From OAS926 sp035503715 (lineage in GTDB: Bacteria > Pseudomonadota > Alphaproteobacteria > Rhizobiales > Rhizobiaceae): a stretch of 64,000 bases of DNA. The stretch is from assembly GCA_035503715.1 (NCBI GenBank), contig DATJTE010000007.1:24217-88216 (forward strand), read 5' to 3'. This document shows positions 51,187-60,077 of this stretch, piece after piece; positions within the stretch are counted from its first letter, which is position 1, and every line of letters begins with the position of its first letter. The translations under genes were made by a program, and so were the position numbers. The notes under the pieces are model-generated. The model did no database searches. It saw only the letters and a program-made list of their open reading frames with translations, and was not told where the DNA came from.

Positions 51187-51975
51187 ATGACGCTCTACAG
51201 GGCGACACCCAAGGACGGGGTGGCCTGGATCACCGGCGCGAGCACCGGCATCGGCCGCGCACTGGCGCTTGACCTTGCGCGCGAGGGTTATGCCGTCGCC
51301 GTGACGGCGCGCGACGAGGACAATCTGACCACGCTGGTCGGCGAGGCTGCCGGCCTTCCCGGCCGAGTCGTGCCTTTCCCTTGCGACGTCACCGACGAAG
51401 CCGGCATGGAGCGCACAGTTGCCGAGATCGAGCGGGAGGTCGGCCCGCTCGCCCTCGCTGTCTTCAACGCCGGCAACTACTTTCCGACCTGGCCGCAGCG
51501 CCTTGAGGCGCTGAACTTCTCCAAGACCTTCGAAGTCAACGTCATGGGCGTGATCTACGGCCTCGTCCCGGCTCTCGACCGGATGAAGGAGCGCCGCCGT
51601 GGTCATCTCGTCATTGTCGGCTCGGTCACAAGCTATTTCGGCTGGCCGGCGACGGCCGCCTATGGCAGCTCGAAAGCGGCGCTGTTCAACCTCGCCGAAG
51701 GGCTCAAATACGACCTCGACAAGATGAATGTCCGCATCCAGGTCCTGAACCCCGGCTTCATCGATACGCCGCTGACGCGCAAGAACAGTTTCGCCATGCC
51801 GGCGCTGATGCCGGTGGACAAGGCGTCGCAGCGGATCGTCCGCGCGCTGAAATCTGGAGGCTTCGAAGTCACCTTCCCGTGGCGCTTCACCTGGTTCCTG
51901 AAATTCCTGCGCATCCTGCCGCAGCCGTTGCGCTTCGCCTTCATCAACCGCGCGACCGGCTGGCACAAACGTTAG
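51187..51975 (+). CDS. Short-chain dehydrogenase/reductase
   Basis: A 262-residue classical SDR. NAD(P) motif WITGASTGIGRALALDLARE, the FNAGNYF segment (NNAG-equivalent), catalytic Ser in HLVIVGSVTSYFGWPATAA and Tyr-x-x-x-Lys as AYGSSKAALFNLAEGL, followed by LNPGFIDTPLTRKNSFAMP. The C-terminus is basic/hydrophobic (PWRFTWFLKFLRILPQPLRF), suggesting membrane contact. Substrate unknown. ATG 51187 is preceded by GGGGAA and is divergent from cysK. Confidence 0.9.
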   Translation: MTLYRATPKDGVAWITGASTGIGRALALDLAREGYAVAVTARDEDNLTTLVGEAAGLPGRVVPFPCDVTDEAGMERTVAEIEREVGPLALAVFNAGNYFPTWPQRLEALNFSKTFEVNVMGVIYGLVPALDRMKERRRGHLVIVGSVTSYFGWPATAAYGSSKAALFNLAEGLKYDLDKMNVRIQVLNPGFIDTPLTRKNSFAMPALMPVDKASQRIVRALKSGGFEVTFPWRFTWFLKFLRILPQPLRFAFINRATGWHKR

Positions 51976-51978
51976 AGA

Positions 51979-52130
51979 GCAAGTCCAGGAAAAGTGGGAA
52001 CCGGTTTTCCGTCCGGATACCGGCGGGGGAACCCCGCCGTTTTTGCGGCAAAGAAAAACCGGGAAACCGGAACACTCCATTGCCGGTTGCACCCAGCGGC
52101 GCTAGGTCTTTTGCGGCTGCGGAGCTTTTT
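51979..52130. repeat. Intergenic repeat between SDR and hydrolase genes
   Basis: The stretch beginning AGTCCAGGAAAAGTGGGAAC is a widely repeated intergenic motif in Mesorhizobium-type genomes (recognised by eye). It is followed by GGGGAACCCCGCCG and GGCAAAGAAAAACCGGGAAA. No coding frame of support is present between the two genes. Confidence 0.55.
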
Positions 52131-52135
52131 CTTGG

Positions 52136-53116
52136 ATGGGTCGTAAAATCGGACTGATCGTTCTTGCCGTCCTCGCTGCGCTTGTCGTGATCTTCCTGCT
52201 CGGCCCGCGGGTGTCTGTCGACACAACCGTCACCTTCGATCCCGCCTCGATCGGCCCGGAGCCGGACGAATATCTCGCCAAGGCGGAAGCCGCGGTTCCC
52301 GGCATCCGCGACGATCTGCAGAAGGAGATCATCTGGGCCGACCCGATGACGCGCCGCAAGACGCCGCTGTCGATCGTCTACATTCACGGCTTCTCCGCCT
52401 CAAAAGGCGAAATCCTTCCGGTCGTGGACATCGTCGCCGCGGGCATCGACGCGAACCTCTATTACGCACGCCTGACCGGTCATGGCCGCGACGGTGCCGC
52501 CATGCTCGAAGGCAGCGTCAACGCGTGGGTCAACGATTATGCGGAGGCTATCGCCATCGGCCGCGCGATCGGCGAACGCGTCGTCGTCATCGCCACCTCG
52601 ACCGGCGCATCGCTGGCGACATGGGCCGCGACGCAGCCCAACCTGTCCGAAGATGTCGCGACACTGATCGCCATCTCTCCCAATTACGGCGTCCGCGCCT
52701 CCGGCTCGAGGATCCTGACCTTGCCGTGGGGCGGCCAGATCGCGGACCTGATCATCGGCAGGGAACGCGGCTTCGAGACGATCAACGATCTGCACGCCCG
52801 CTACTGGACGTCACGCTATCCGACCCGGGCTGTCCTGCCGATGGCGGCGCTCACCGAACTCGCTTATGCCGCTCCGGTGGAAGAGACGAAGATCCCCGCG
52901 CTCTTCATCTTCTCCGACGACGACAAGGTCGTGCGCGCCGAACTGACCCGCGAAATCGCCGGCCGCTGGGGCGCCCGGCATGAGCTTGTTCCGATCGAGC
53001 GGAACGACGACCCGTCCAGCCATGTGATCGCCGGCGAAGCGCTCTCGCCTTCGACGACCCGCTTCGTCGCCGACCGTATCCAGGTCTGGGTCGAAGCGGT
53101 GACTGGCTCCAACTGA
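52136..53116 (+). CDS. Membrane-anchored alpha/beta hydrolase
   Basis: A 326-residue protein with one N-terminal membrane anchor (IGLIVLAVLAALVVIFLLGP) and a periplasmic alpha/beta-hydrolase domain: oxyanion region VYIHGFSASKGEI, putative nucleophile Ser in VVVIATSTGASLATWAA, Asp in FIFSDDDKVV and His in NDDPSSHVIAGEALS. The nucleophile elbow is A-T-S-T-G, not the common G-x-S-x-G. Substrate unknown. It follows the SDR on the same strand. Confidence 0.85.
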   Translation: MGRKIGLIVLAVLAALVVIFLLGPRVSVDTTVTFDPASIGPEPDEYLAKAEAAVPGIRDDLQKEIIWADPMTRRKTPLSIVYIHGFSASKGEILPVVDIVAAGIDANLYYARLTGHGRDGAAMLEGSVNAWVNDYAEAIAIGRAIGERVVVIATSTGASLATWAATQPNLSEDVATLIAISPNYGVRASGSRILTLPWGGQIADLIIGRERGFETINDLHARYWTSRYPTRAVLPMAALTELAYAAPVEETKIPALFIFSDDDKVVRAELTREIAGRWGARHELVPIERNDDPSSHVIAGEALSPSTTRFVADRIQVWVEAVTGSN

Positions 53117-53126
53117 GCAGCCGGGC

Positions 53127-54203
53127 TCAGCGGTCGCGTGCGGCCCGCGCCAGTCCGTGCGCCACGAGACGGTCGATGATTTCGGCGTAGCCGACGCCGC
53201 TCGCCGCCATCGCCTTGGAATACATGCTGATGTCGGTGAAGCCCGGGATCGTGTTGAGCTCGTTGATGACGAAGCGCATATCGGCCGTGACGAAGAAATC
53301 GACGCGCGCCATGCCGTCGCACCCGACCGCATGGAACGCCTGGCCGGCCATCTCCCGGATGCGCGCCTCGACATCGGCGGAGAGCTCGGCCGGCACTTTT
53401 AGCGCCGCGCCGTCGGCGTCGATGTATTTGGCGTCATAGGTGTAGAAGCCGTGGCTCTCCGCCGGAACGATCTCGCCCGGACGCGACACGAACACGCCAC
53501 CTTCCGTGTCTTCGAGAACGCTGCACTCGATCTCGCGGCCCCGGACGAATTCTTCCGCCAGCAGCTTCGCGTCATGCCGGAAGCCTTCGGCGACCGCCGC
53601 GTCATACTCGCGCTCGCTGGTCACCTTGCTGACGCCGACCGACGAGCCCTGCCGCGCCGGCTTGATGAACACCGGCAGTCCGAGCGCGCGCTCGACCTCG
53701 GCGAAATCCGGCACCGCGCCGCCACGGATCGTCACCGACCGGGCCACAGGCAGCCCCGCCTGTTTGAGCAGGCGCTTGGCGATATCCTTGTCGAGCGCGG
53801 CGGCCGAACCCATGACGCCGCATCCGGCCAGCGGCACGCGCGCCACCTCGGCCAATCCCTGCGCGGCGCCATCTTCGCCATGCAATCCGTGCAAGACCGG
53901 AAACAATATGTCGATCGCCGGCAGCTCGCGGGCTGCCCCGTCTGGCTCGAGGGCGATTGCGCGGCCCTGCCCACCCGGCACCAGGCAAACCTGCGCCCCG
54001 CTCGCAGGCTGCGCCAGTATGCCGTCGGCATAACTGCCCAGCAGCCACCGTCCGTCGCGGGCAACGAAGATCGGCACTGAGTCATACTTGGCAGGGTCCA
54101 GCGCACGCATGACATTGGTGGCGGACAAGATCGACACGTCATGTTCATCGGAGCGCCCGCCATAGAGCACGGCAATACGGCGCCTGTTCGAAGAAACTGT
54201 CAC
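53127..54203 (-). CDS. ddl: D-alanine-D-alanine ligase
   Basis: A 358-residue ATP-grasp enzyme making the D-Ala-D-Ala dipeptide for peptidoglycan. It has YGGRSDEHDVSILSATNVMR, LFPVLHGLHGEDGAAQGLAE, ATP-binding KPARQGSSVGVSKVTSE, and RFVINELNTIPGFTDISMYS. Length and the GRSDEHDVS opening fit the longer DdlA-like branch. It converges on the hydrolase and starts 58 bases downstream of the MFS stop. Confidence 0.95.
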   Translation of the reverse strand: MTVSSNRRRIAVLYGGRSDEHDVSILSATNVMRALDPAKYDSVPIFVARDGRWLLGSYADGILAQPASGAQVCLVPGGQGRAIALEPDGAARELPAIDILFPVLHGLHGEDGAAQGLAEVARVPLAGCGVMGSAAALDKDIAKRLLKQAGLPVARSVTIRGGAVPDFAEVERALGLPVFIKPARQGSSVGVSKVTSEREYDAAVAEGFRHDAKLLAEEFVRGREIECSVLEDTEGGVFVSRPGEIVPAESHGFYTYDAKYIDADGAALKVPAELSADVEARIREMAGQAFHAVGCDGMARVDFFVTADMRFVINELNTIPGFTDISMYSKAMAASGVGYAEIIDRLVAHGLARAARDR

Positions 54204-54260
54204 GAATATCCCCTCAATGATCGATGGCGGCGCGCGTGCGCTGCGCCTCGGAGGTAAGAT

Positions 54261-55463
54261 CTATTTCTGGTGCGTATGTGGCGGCGCGTCGGTCGAAAAA
54301 AGATAAGCGAAAACCGCAAGACCGAGGCACACGAGGTAAAACAGGAACAGCGCTTCGTAGGCGATTGCCGGCGCGCCGGGCATGAACGCCGCGGTGACGA
54401 TCGCGCCCGTGGCGAATTGCATGACGCCGACGCCGCCGATGGAGAAGAAGTTCATCAGGGTCACGCCGCGGCCGACGAGATGCGGCGGCAGGAAGGCGCG
54501 CGCATGCGCCATCAGCAGTCCGTAACTGCCGCCGAAGAGGCCGATCACGATCAGCGTCAGCGTGGTGATGGTCAGCGGACCGTCGACATTGAGCCAGAGA
54601 TATCCGAGCGCCAGCACGCCGACCAGATTGCCACCCACGGCGACCCATTTGCGCGTGCGGAAAAATGTGTCGAGCGGGCCGTAGAGAAACGCGCCCGCCA
54701 CCATCGACAGCGCCATGTAGAATGTGACCGTGCCGATCATGAGCACGTCGGCGCCATAGACGTCGGAGAGGTACGGGCCTGCCCACAGGCCGCGAATGCC
54801 CGCCGCCGGCGCGTAGTTCAACGCCGTCAGCGGCATGATCGCCCACAGCACCGGCATGCGAAGCAGTTCGAGATAGCCGGAAAAGCCGCTATTGCTGTTA
54901 TCCTGGCTTTCGGGCGCGGCCGGGTCGCGCACCAGCGCGAGCAGGGCCAGCGCGACGATCAGCGTGATGACGCCCAGCCCCGCCATGACCGGACGCCAGC
55001 CGAAGGCCTCCGCGGCATTCGCCAGCGGTGCGGCGCCGATGACATTGCCCGCCGTGCCGAACGCGACTGTCCAGGATGCGAGGATGGCGAAGCGCGCCGC
55101 TGAGAAATTGCGAGCGTAGATGAAAAGGGACGCCATCAGCACCGGCGCGCAGCCGAGCCCGATCAGCGCCATCGCGGCGGTGACCATCCACGGCGCGGAT
55201 GCTCCCGCGAAGACGAAGGCGCCGCCACCCCCGCCGAGCGCCAGCAGGAGCGCGGCCGTCCTCTTCGGGCCATAACGGTCGAGCGCGACGCCGATGCCGA
55301 ATTGCGCCAGCGCGAACGTGACGAAGTAGGCGCCCGACGCCAGCGAGAGCTCGGCTTTCGTCGCGCCGAGCTCGGCGGTCAGCGCAGGCGTCAGCACCGC
55401 GAGAAACGAGCGGTAGAACTGCGAAAGAACATAGGCGATGCAGAGCGCCGCGATGCCCGCCAT
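54261..55463 (-). CDS. Major facilitator superfamily transporter
   Basis: A 400-residue membrane carrier with 12 predicted helices in two halves. The A-motif-like loop is GVALDRYGPKRTAALLLALG near residue 60, and the second-half loop is FLYGPLDTFFRTRKWVAVGG. The first helix (AGIAALCIAYVLSQFYRSFL) begins right after ATG 55463. It resembles the NarK/ProP-unrelated drug or metabolite MFS class without closer assignment. Same direction as ddl. Confidence 0.88.
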   Translation of the reverse strand: MAGIAALCIAYVLSQFYRSFLAVLTPALTAELGATKAELSLASGAYFVTFALAQFGIGVALDRYGPKRTAALLLALGGGGGAFVFAGASAPWMVTAAMALIGLGCAPVLMASLFIYARNFSAARFAILASWTVAFGTAGNVIGAAPLANAAEAFGWRPVMAGLGVITLIVALALLALVRDPAAPESQDNSNSGFSGYLELLRMPVLWAIMPLTALNYAPAAGIRGLWAGPYLSDVYGADVLMIGTVTFYMALSMVAGAFLYGPLDTFFRTRKWVAVGGNLVGVLALGYLWLNVDGPLTITTLTLIVIGLFGGSYGLLMAHARAFLPPHLVGRGVTLMNFFSIGGVGVMQFATGAIVTAAFMPGAPAIAYEALFLFYLVCLGLAVFAYLFSTDAPPHTHQK

Positions 55464-55601
55464 GCTGGAATCTCCGTGGCGGCGAACACCGCAGCGCCGC
55501 CCTAGCCTACGCACCTCCCGGAGGCAAATAAGCCAGCCTCAAACGAAAGGCGGCACAGACCATGTCTGCGCCGCCTCAAATTTCTTTGGAATGTCGACGA
55601 T

Positions 55602-57107
<1,506 letters not shown>

Positions 57108-57545
57108 TTTATTCTTCTTTCAGACGGCCGACGGCCGCAAAATATCGTCGCGGCGGGCGCACCTCGCCGAAACAGCATGTTTTGATGAACGACAAGGCGG
57201 CAGGCGAAGATCGCCCGCGCGGTTGCGCTGTCGTGCCCGGGAACTTCATGCCCTCGGGGCTTGTTCGCCCGATCGTTTGCCCAATGGGCTTGATCGAGAG
57301 AAACCGACGCAACCAGTCCAATTCAGGAAAGCCGGAAATCCGGCCCATGCGCCTTGGTAGCGCGCATATGGGCTGATTTGGCCGGAAAAGCAAGAAGATT
57401 ATGCTGCGGTGCAGCAAATAGCGGTGCCACCGCGTGCTATCAGCACCTGCTAATATCATTAGAGCTTTAACGCGGTGTCCTTGCTCGCCTCGATCTTGCG
57501 GATTTACCTTGCGGCACCCACATGTGCGTTTTTGGAAACGGACTC
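57108..57545. other. 438-bp gene-free divergent region with hairpin-rich leader
   Basis: No gene is supported. Hairpins: CCGG-AAAT-CCGG at 57331-57342; GCCCATGCGC (57342-57351) with GCGC..ATGGGC (57361-57372); TGCTG/CAGCA at 57401-57415; GCGGTG/CACCGC at 57420-57432. AT-richer sequence at 57445-57475 (CTAATATCATTAGAGCTTTA) is the likely promoter zone. The region may be the long 5' leader of the helicase (minus strand) and the promoter of the small gene pair (plus strand). Confidence 0.55.
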
Positions 57546-57776
57546 ATGACTTTAAAACAAAGACGCAAAGAATATGTCGAGACGATCAGGCGCTTGCAGG
57601 ACGACATTGAACTTTTCCGGAATGGCGAAATCCGGATCGAATCCAAGGTGCGAGGCTCGAATGGTTGGCAAGATCGCAGCGAGGCAACAATCGCAACCTA
57701 TGAGCATCAGGTCAGAATGCTGGAGCAGGTCATCGAAATGATCGATGAAAAGTTGGCCGGCGAGGAAGCAGGATGA
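57546..57776 (+). CDS. Small coiled-coil hypothetical protein
   Basis: A 76-residue protein beginning MTLKQRRKEYVETIRRLQDD (ATG 57546, ribosome-binding site GGAAACGG). It is charged and helical, probably a coiled coil in two halves split by GSNGWQDRSEATI. No family recognised. It overlaps the next gene as ATGA, so the two form a unit. Codon use is less GC-biased than neighbours (AAA, TTT and CGA codons), which may mark later acquisition. Confidence 0.6.
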   Translation: MTLKQRRKEYVETIRRLQDDIELFRNGEIRIESKVRGSNGWQDRSEATIATYEHQVRMLEQVIEMIDEKLAGEEAG

Positions 57777-58012
57777 GACCGGATATGACGGTTACTGGTT
57801 GGGCTACGCTCGGTATTCTCGACAATCAACGCGAGGAGCGGGTCGAATTCAAGATCAGTGGGACCAGCATCAGATTGTGGGGCCCAACACTTTTCTTAGG
57901 TGACGCTTTTGTTGCCAAAGGTGTTCGACTGGTGTTCGATGACAAGCAGGTCATGAACGGCGTAATCCAGTCGCATTTGCCGGACGGCATGGCCACCTTC
58001 GTTCAGCGATAG
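57773..58012 (+). CDS. Small hypothetical protein, partner of the coiled-coil gene
   Basis: A 79-residue protein, mostly beta-strand by pattern (TVTGWATLGILDNQREERVE, FKISGTSIRLWGP, GVRLVFDDKQVMNGVIQSHL). No signal peptide or membrane helix, no family recognised. Start ATG 57773 overlaps the upstream stop; ATG 57785 is possible. It ends eight bases before the convergent DUF1697 stop. Confidence 0.6.
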   Translation: MRPDMTVTGWATLGILDNQREERVEFKISGTSIRLWGPTLFLGDAFVAKGVRLVFDDKQVMNGVIQSHLPDGMATFVQR

Positions 58013-58019
58013 ACGCCAC

Positions 58020-58550
58020 CTACCTCGCCGCCTCGCCGAGCTCCGCCAGTTTCAGCACCGTGTTCCAGTTGCGCGCTGTGTTCGGCACGCCGATGCCCTT
58101 GTCGAATTTCTCTGCGAATTTTGACCGTCCAAAACCGTGCGGCGTGTGCAGATAGGCGATCGTGCCGATCACCTCGATCGCCTCGCCGTCGACGCAGAAC
58201 TCCCGCAGCGCCTCGATCGCTTCCCGCTTCGGCTTGCCGTCGAGCCAGACCGCGTGAAGCTGATTGCCCGCTTTGAAATCCGGAAACGGATTCTGCTTGA
58301 TCACCTTCTTCCATTCGGCCAGCGTCGGCGCGTAGATCGCCTTCTCGAAGCCGAACTCCTTCTTGCAGATCGCCGCGACTTTTTTCAGCATCTCGCCGCG
58401 CGAAACATCCGTCTTCAGATAGGCATTGCCGCTGGCGATATAGGTGCCGGCATTCTCGAAACCGGCTTTCGTCAGCGCCTCGCGCAACGGCTTGGTCGGC
58501 AGTTGCGTTGCGCCGCCGACGCCGCGGAAGAGCAGGATGTAAACTGTCAC
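58020..58550 (-). CDS. DUF1697 family protein
   Basis: A 176-residue protein of the DUF1697 family: opening VYILLFRGVGGATQLPTKPL, then LREALTKAGFENAGTYIASG (a family hallmark), SGNAYLKTDVS, and the C-terminal FAEKFDKGIGVPNTARNWNT. Members are small cytoplasmic proteins of unknown function. It shares no operon with its neighbours; ilvA starts upstream but a repeat element intervenes. Confidence 0.9.
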   Translation of the reverse strand: MTVYILLFRGVGGATQLPTKPLREALTKAGFENAGTYIASGNAYLKTDVSRGEMLKKVAAICKKEFGFEKAIYAPTLAEWKKVIKQNPFPDFKAGNQLHAVWLDGKPKREAIEALREFCVDGEAIEVIGTIAYLHTPHGFGRSKFAEKFDKGIGVPNTARNWNTVLKLAELGEAAR

Positions 58551-58572
58551 GCATCGCCTCCAGATTGGCCAC

Positions 58573-58696
58573 GAAATTCAGGTCAGGGCCTGACGAAAAT
58601 GATTGAGTTCGAAAACCGGAGCGGAGCGTACTTAAAGTACGTGAGCACCGGAAGCGGAGAACTCCGGCATTTGCAGGCGGTCCTCACCTGAATTTC
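58573..58696. repeat. Palindromic element overlapping the ilvA stop
   Basis: GAAATTCAGGT (58573-58583) and ACCTGAATTTC (58686-58696) are perfect 11-bp terminal inverted repeats. The inside contains CGTACTT-a-AAGTACG, an odd-length palindrome, and ACCGGAG...CACCGG arms. The right end falls on the ilvA stop codon. Sequences like GGAGCGTACTTAAAGTACGT recur between genes in Hyphomicrobiales (from memory). Confidence 0.65.
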
Positions 58697-59951
58697 ATAT
58701 GATGAACTCCGAGAGCACGTCGTCCTCTGTGATGTCGCGATAGGCCCATCCCGCCTTGCGGAAGCGCTCGGTCAAGGTTGCGAAATTCTTGCGGTCCTTC
58801 GTCTCGATGCCGATCAGCACGGAGCCGAAATTGCGCGCCGATTTTTTCAGGTACTCGAAGCGCGAAATGTCGTCTTCCGGCCCGAGCAGTTGCAGGAAGT
58901 CGCGCAGCGCGCCCGGCCGCTGCGGAAAACGGAAGACGAAGTACTTCTTCAGGCCCTCGAAGCGCAGCGCCCGCTCCTTCACGTCCGGCAGCCGTTCGAA
59001 GTCGAAATTGCTGCCCGACACGACGAGCACGATCGACTGGCCGCGTATCTCCTTCTTCGGAAAATCTTTCAGCGCATCGATCGCCAGCGCGCCAGCCGGC
59101 TCCAGCACGACGCCCTCGATGTTCAGCATCTCGATGATGGTCGCGCACACCCGGTTCTCCGGGATGAGATGCACGGCGTCCGCCGGAAAATCCTTGAGAT
59201 GGCGGAAATTCTCGCGGCCGACCTCGGCTACCGCCGCGCCGTCGACAAAATTGTCGACCTTCTCCAGTTTGACGCGTTTACCCGCCGCGAGCGCCTGCTT
59301 GAGGCTCGGCGCGCCAGCCGGCTCGGCAAACACGAAACGCGGCTTGCGGTCCTGCTCGAGGAAGTAGCGCGTCACCCCGGCCGACAGCCCGCCGCCGCCA
59401 ACCGGCAGCACGATCATATCGGGCGTGCGCCCGCCCGGAAACTGGTCTGCGATCTCGTAGCCGACGGTCGCCTGGCCTTCGATGATGTCCTTATGATCGA
59501 AGGGCGGCACCATGTGGCCGTGCCCGGCTGCGGCAAACTCGATCGCCGCGCGATAGCAATCGTCGAAGAAGTCGCCGATCAGCCTGATCTCGACGAAGCC
59601 GCCGCCGAAATGCCGCGTCTTGTCGATCTTCTGCTGTGGCGTCGTCACCGGCATGAAGACAACGCCTTGTCTGCCGAAATGCCGGCAGACGAAGGCAAAC
59701 CCCTGCGCGTGGTTCCCGGCCGAAGCGCAGACGAACAGCTGCGCGGCGTTCTTCTCGGCCAATGCCTTGTGGAAGAAATTGAACGCCCCGCGAATCTTGT
59801 AGGAGCGCACCGGCGTCAGATCCTCACGCTTCAGGAAGATACGCGCGCCGGTCTTCTGCGACAGATAGAGGTTCTCCTGCAGCGGCGTTTCGGGAAACAG
59901 CGAGCGCATCCTTGTCGCCGCCTCGGAAACCCGCTCCGGAAAGCTTGTCAT
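58695..59951 (-). CDS. ilvA: Threonine ammonia-lyase
   Basis: A 418-residue PLP enzyme that deaminates threonine to 2-oxobutanoate, first step to isoleucine. PLP lysine in TPVRSYKIRGAFNFF; CASAGNHAQGFAFVCRHFG; glycine loop VLPVGGGGLSAGVTR. A single C-terminal ACT-like regulatory domain is visible (KKYFVFRFPQRPGALRDFLQ to GWAYRDITEDDVLSEF), so it is the shorter form rather than the two-domain E. coli type. It is divergent from trkH. Allosteric control by isoleucine is expected from the family. Confidence 0.94.
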   Translation of the reverse strand: MTSFPERVSEAATRMRSLFPETPLQENLYLSQKTGARIFLKREDLTPVRSYKIRGAFNFFHKALAEKNAAQLFVCASAGNHAQGFAFVCRHFGRQGVVFMPVTTPQQKIDKTRHFGGGFVEIRLIGDFFDDCYRAAIEFAAAGHGHMVPPFDHKDIIEGQATVGYEIADQFPGGRTPDMIVLPVGGGGLSAGVTRYFLEQDRKPRFVFAEPAGAPSLKQALAAGKRVKLEKVDNFVDGAAVAEVGRENFRHLKDFPADAVHLIPENRVCATIIEMLNIEGVVLEPAGALAIDALKDFPKKEIRGQSIVLVVSGSNFDFERLPDVKERALRFEGLKKYFVFRFPQRPGALRDFLQLLGPEDDISRFEYLKKSARNFGSVLIGIETKDRKNFATLTERFRKAGWAYRDITEDDVLSEFII

Positions 59952-60077
59952 TTCACCGAATCCTTCCGCATCGTCCCACGGCTAACGCCTTCCGCTCTCT
60001 TGCATATTCGGCGCCATGAGGCCACTGTCCGCCAGCGCCGACCAGGAGGCTCGGCGCGCCAGTATGGACGGGGTTTT

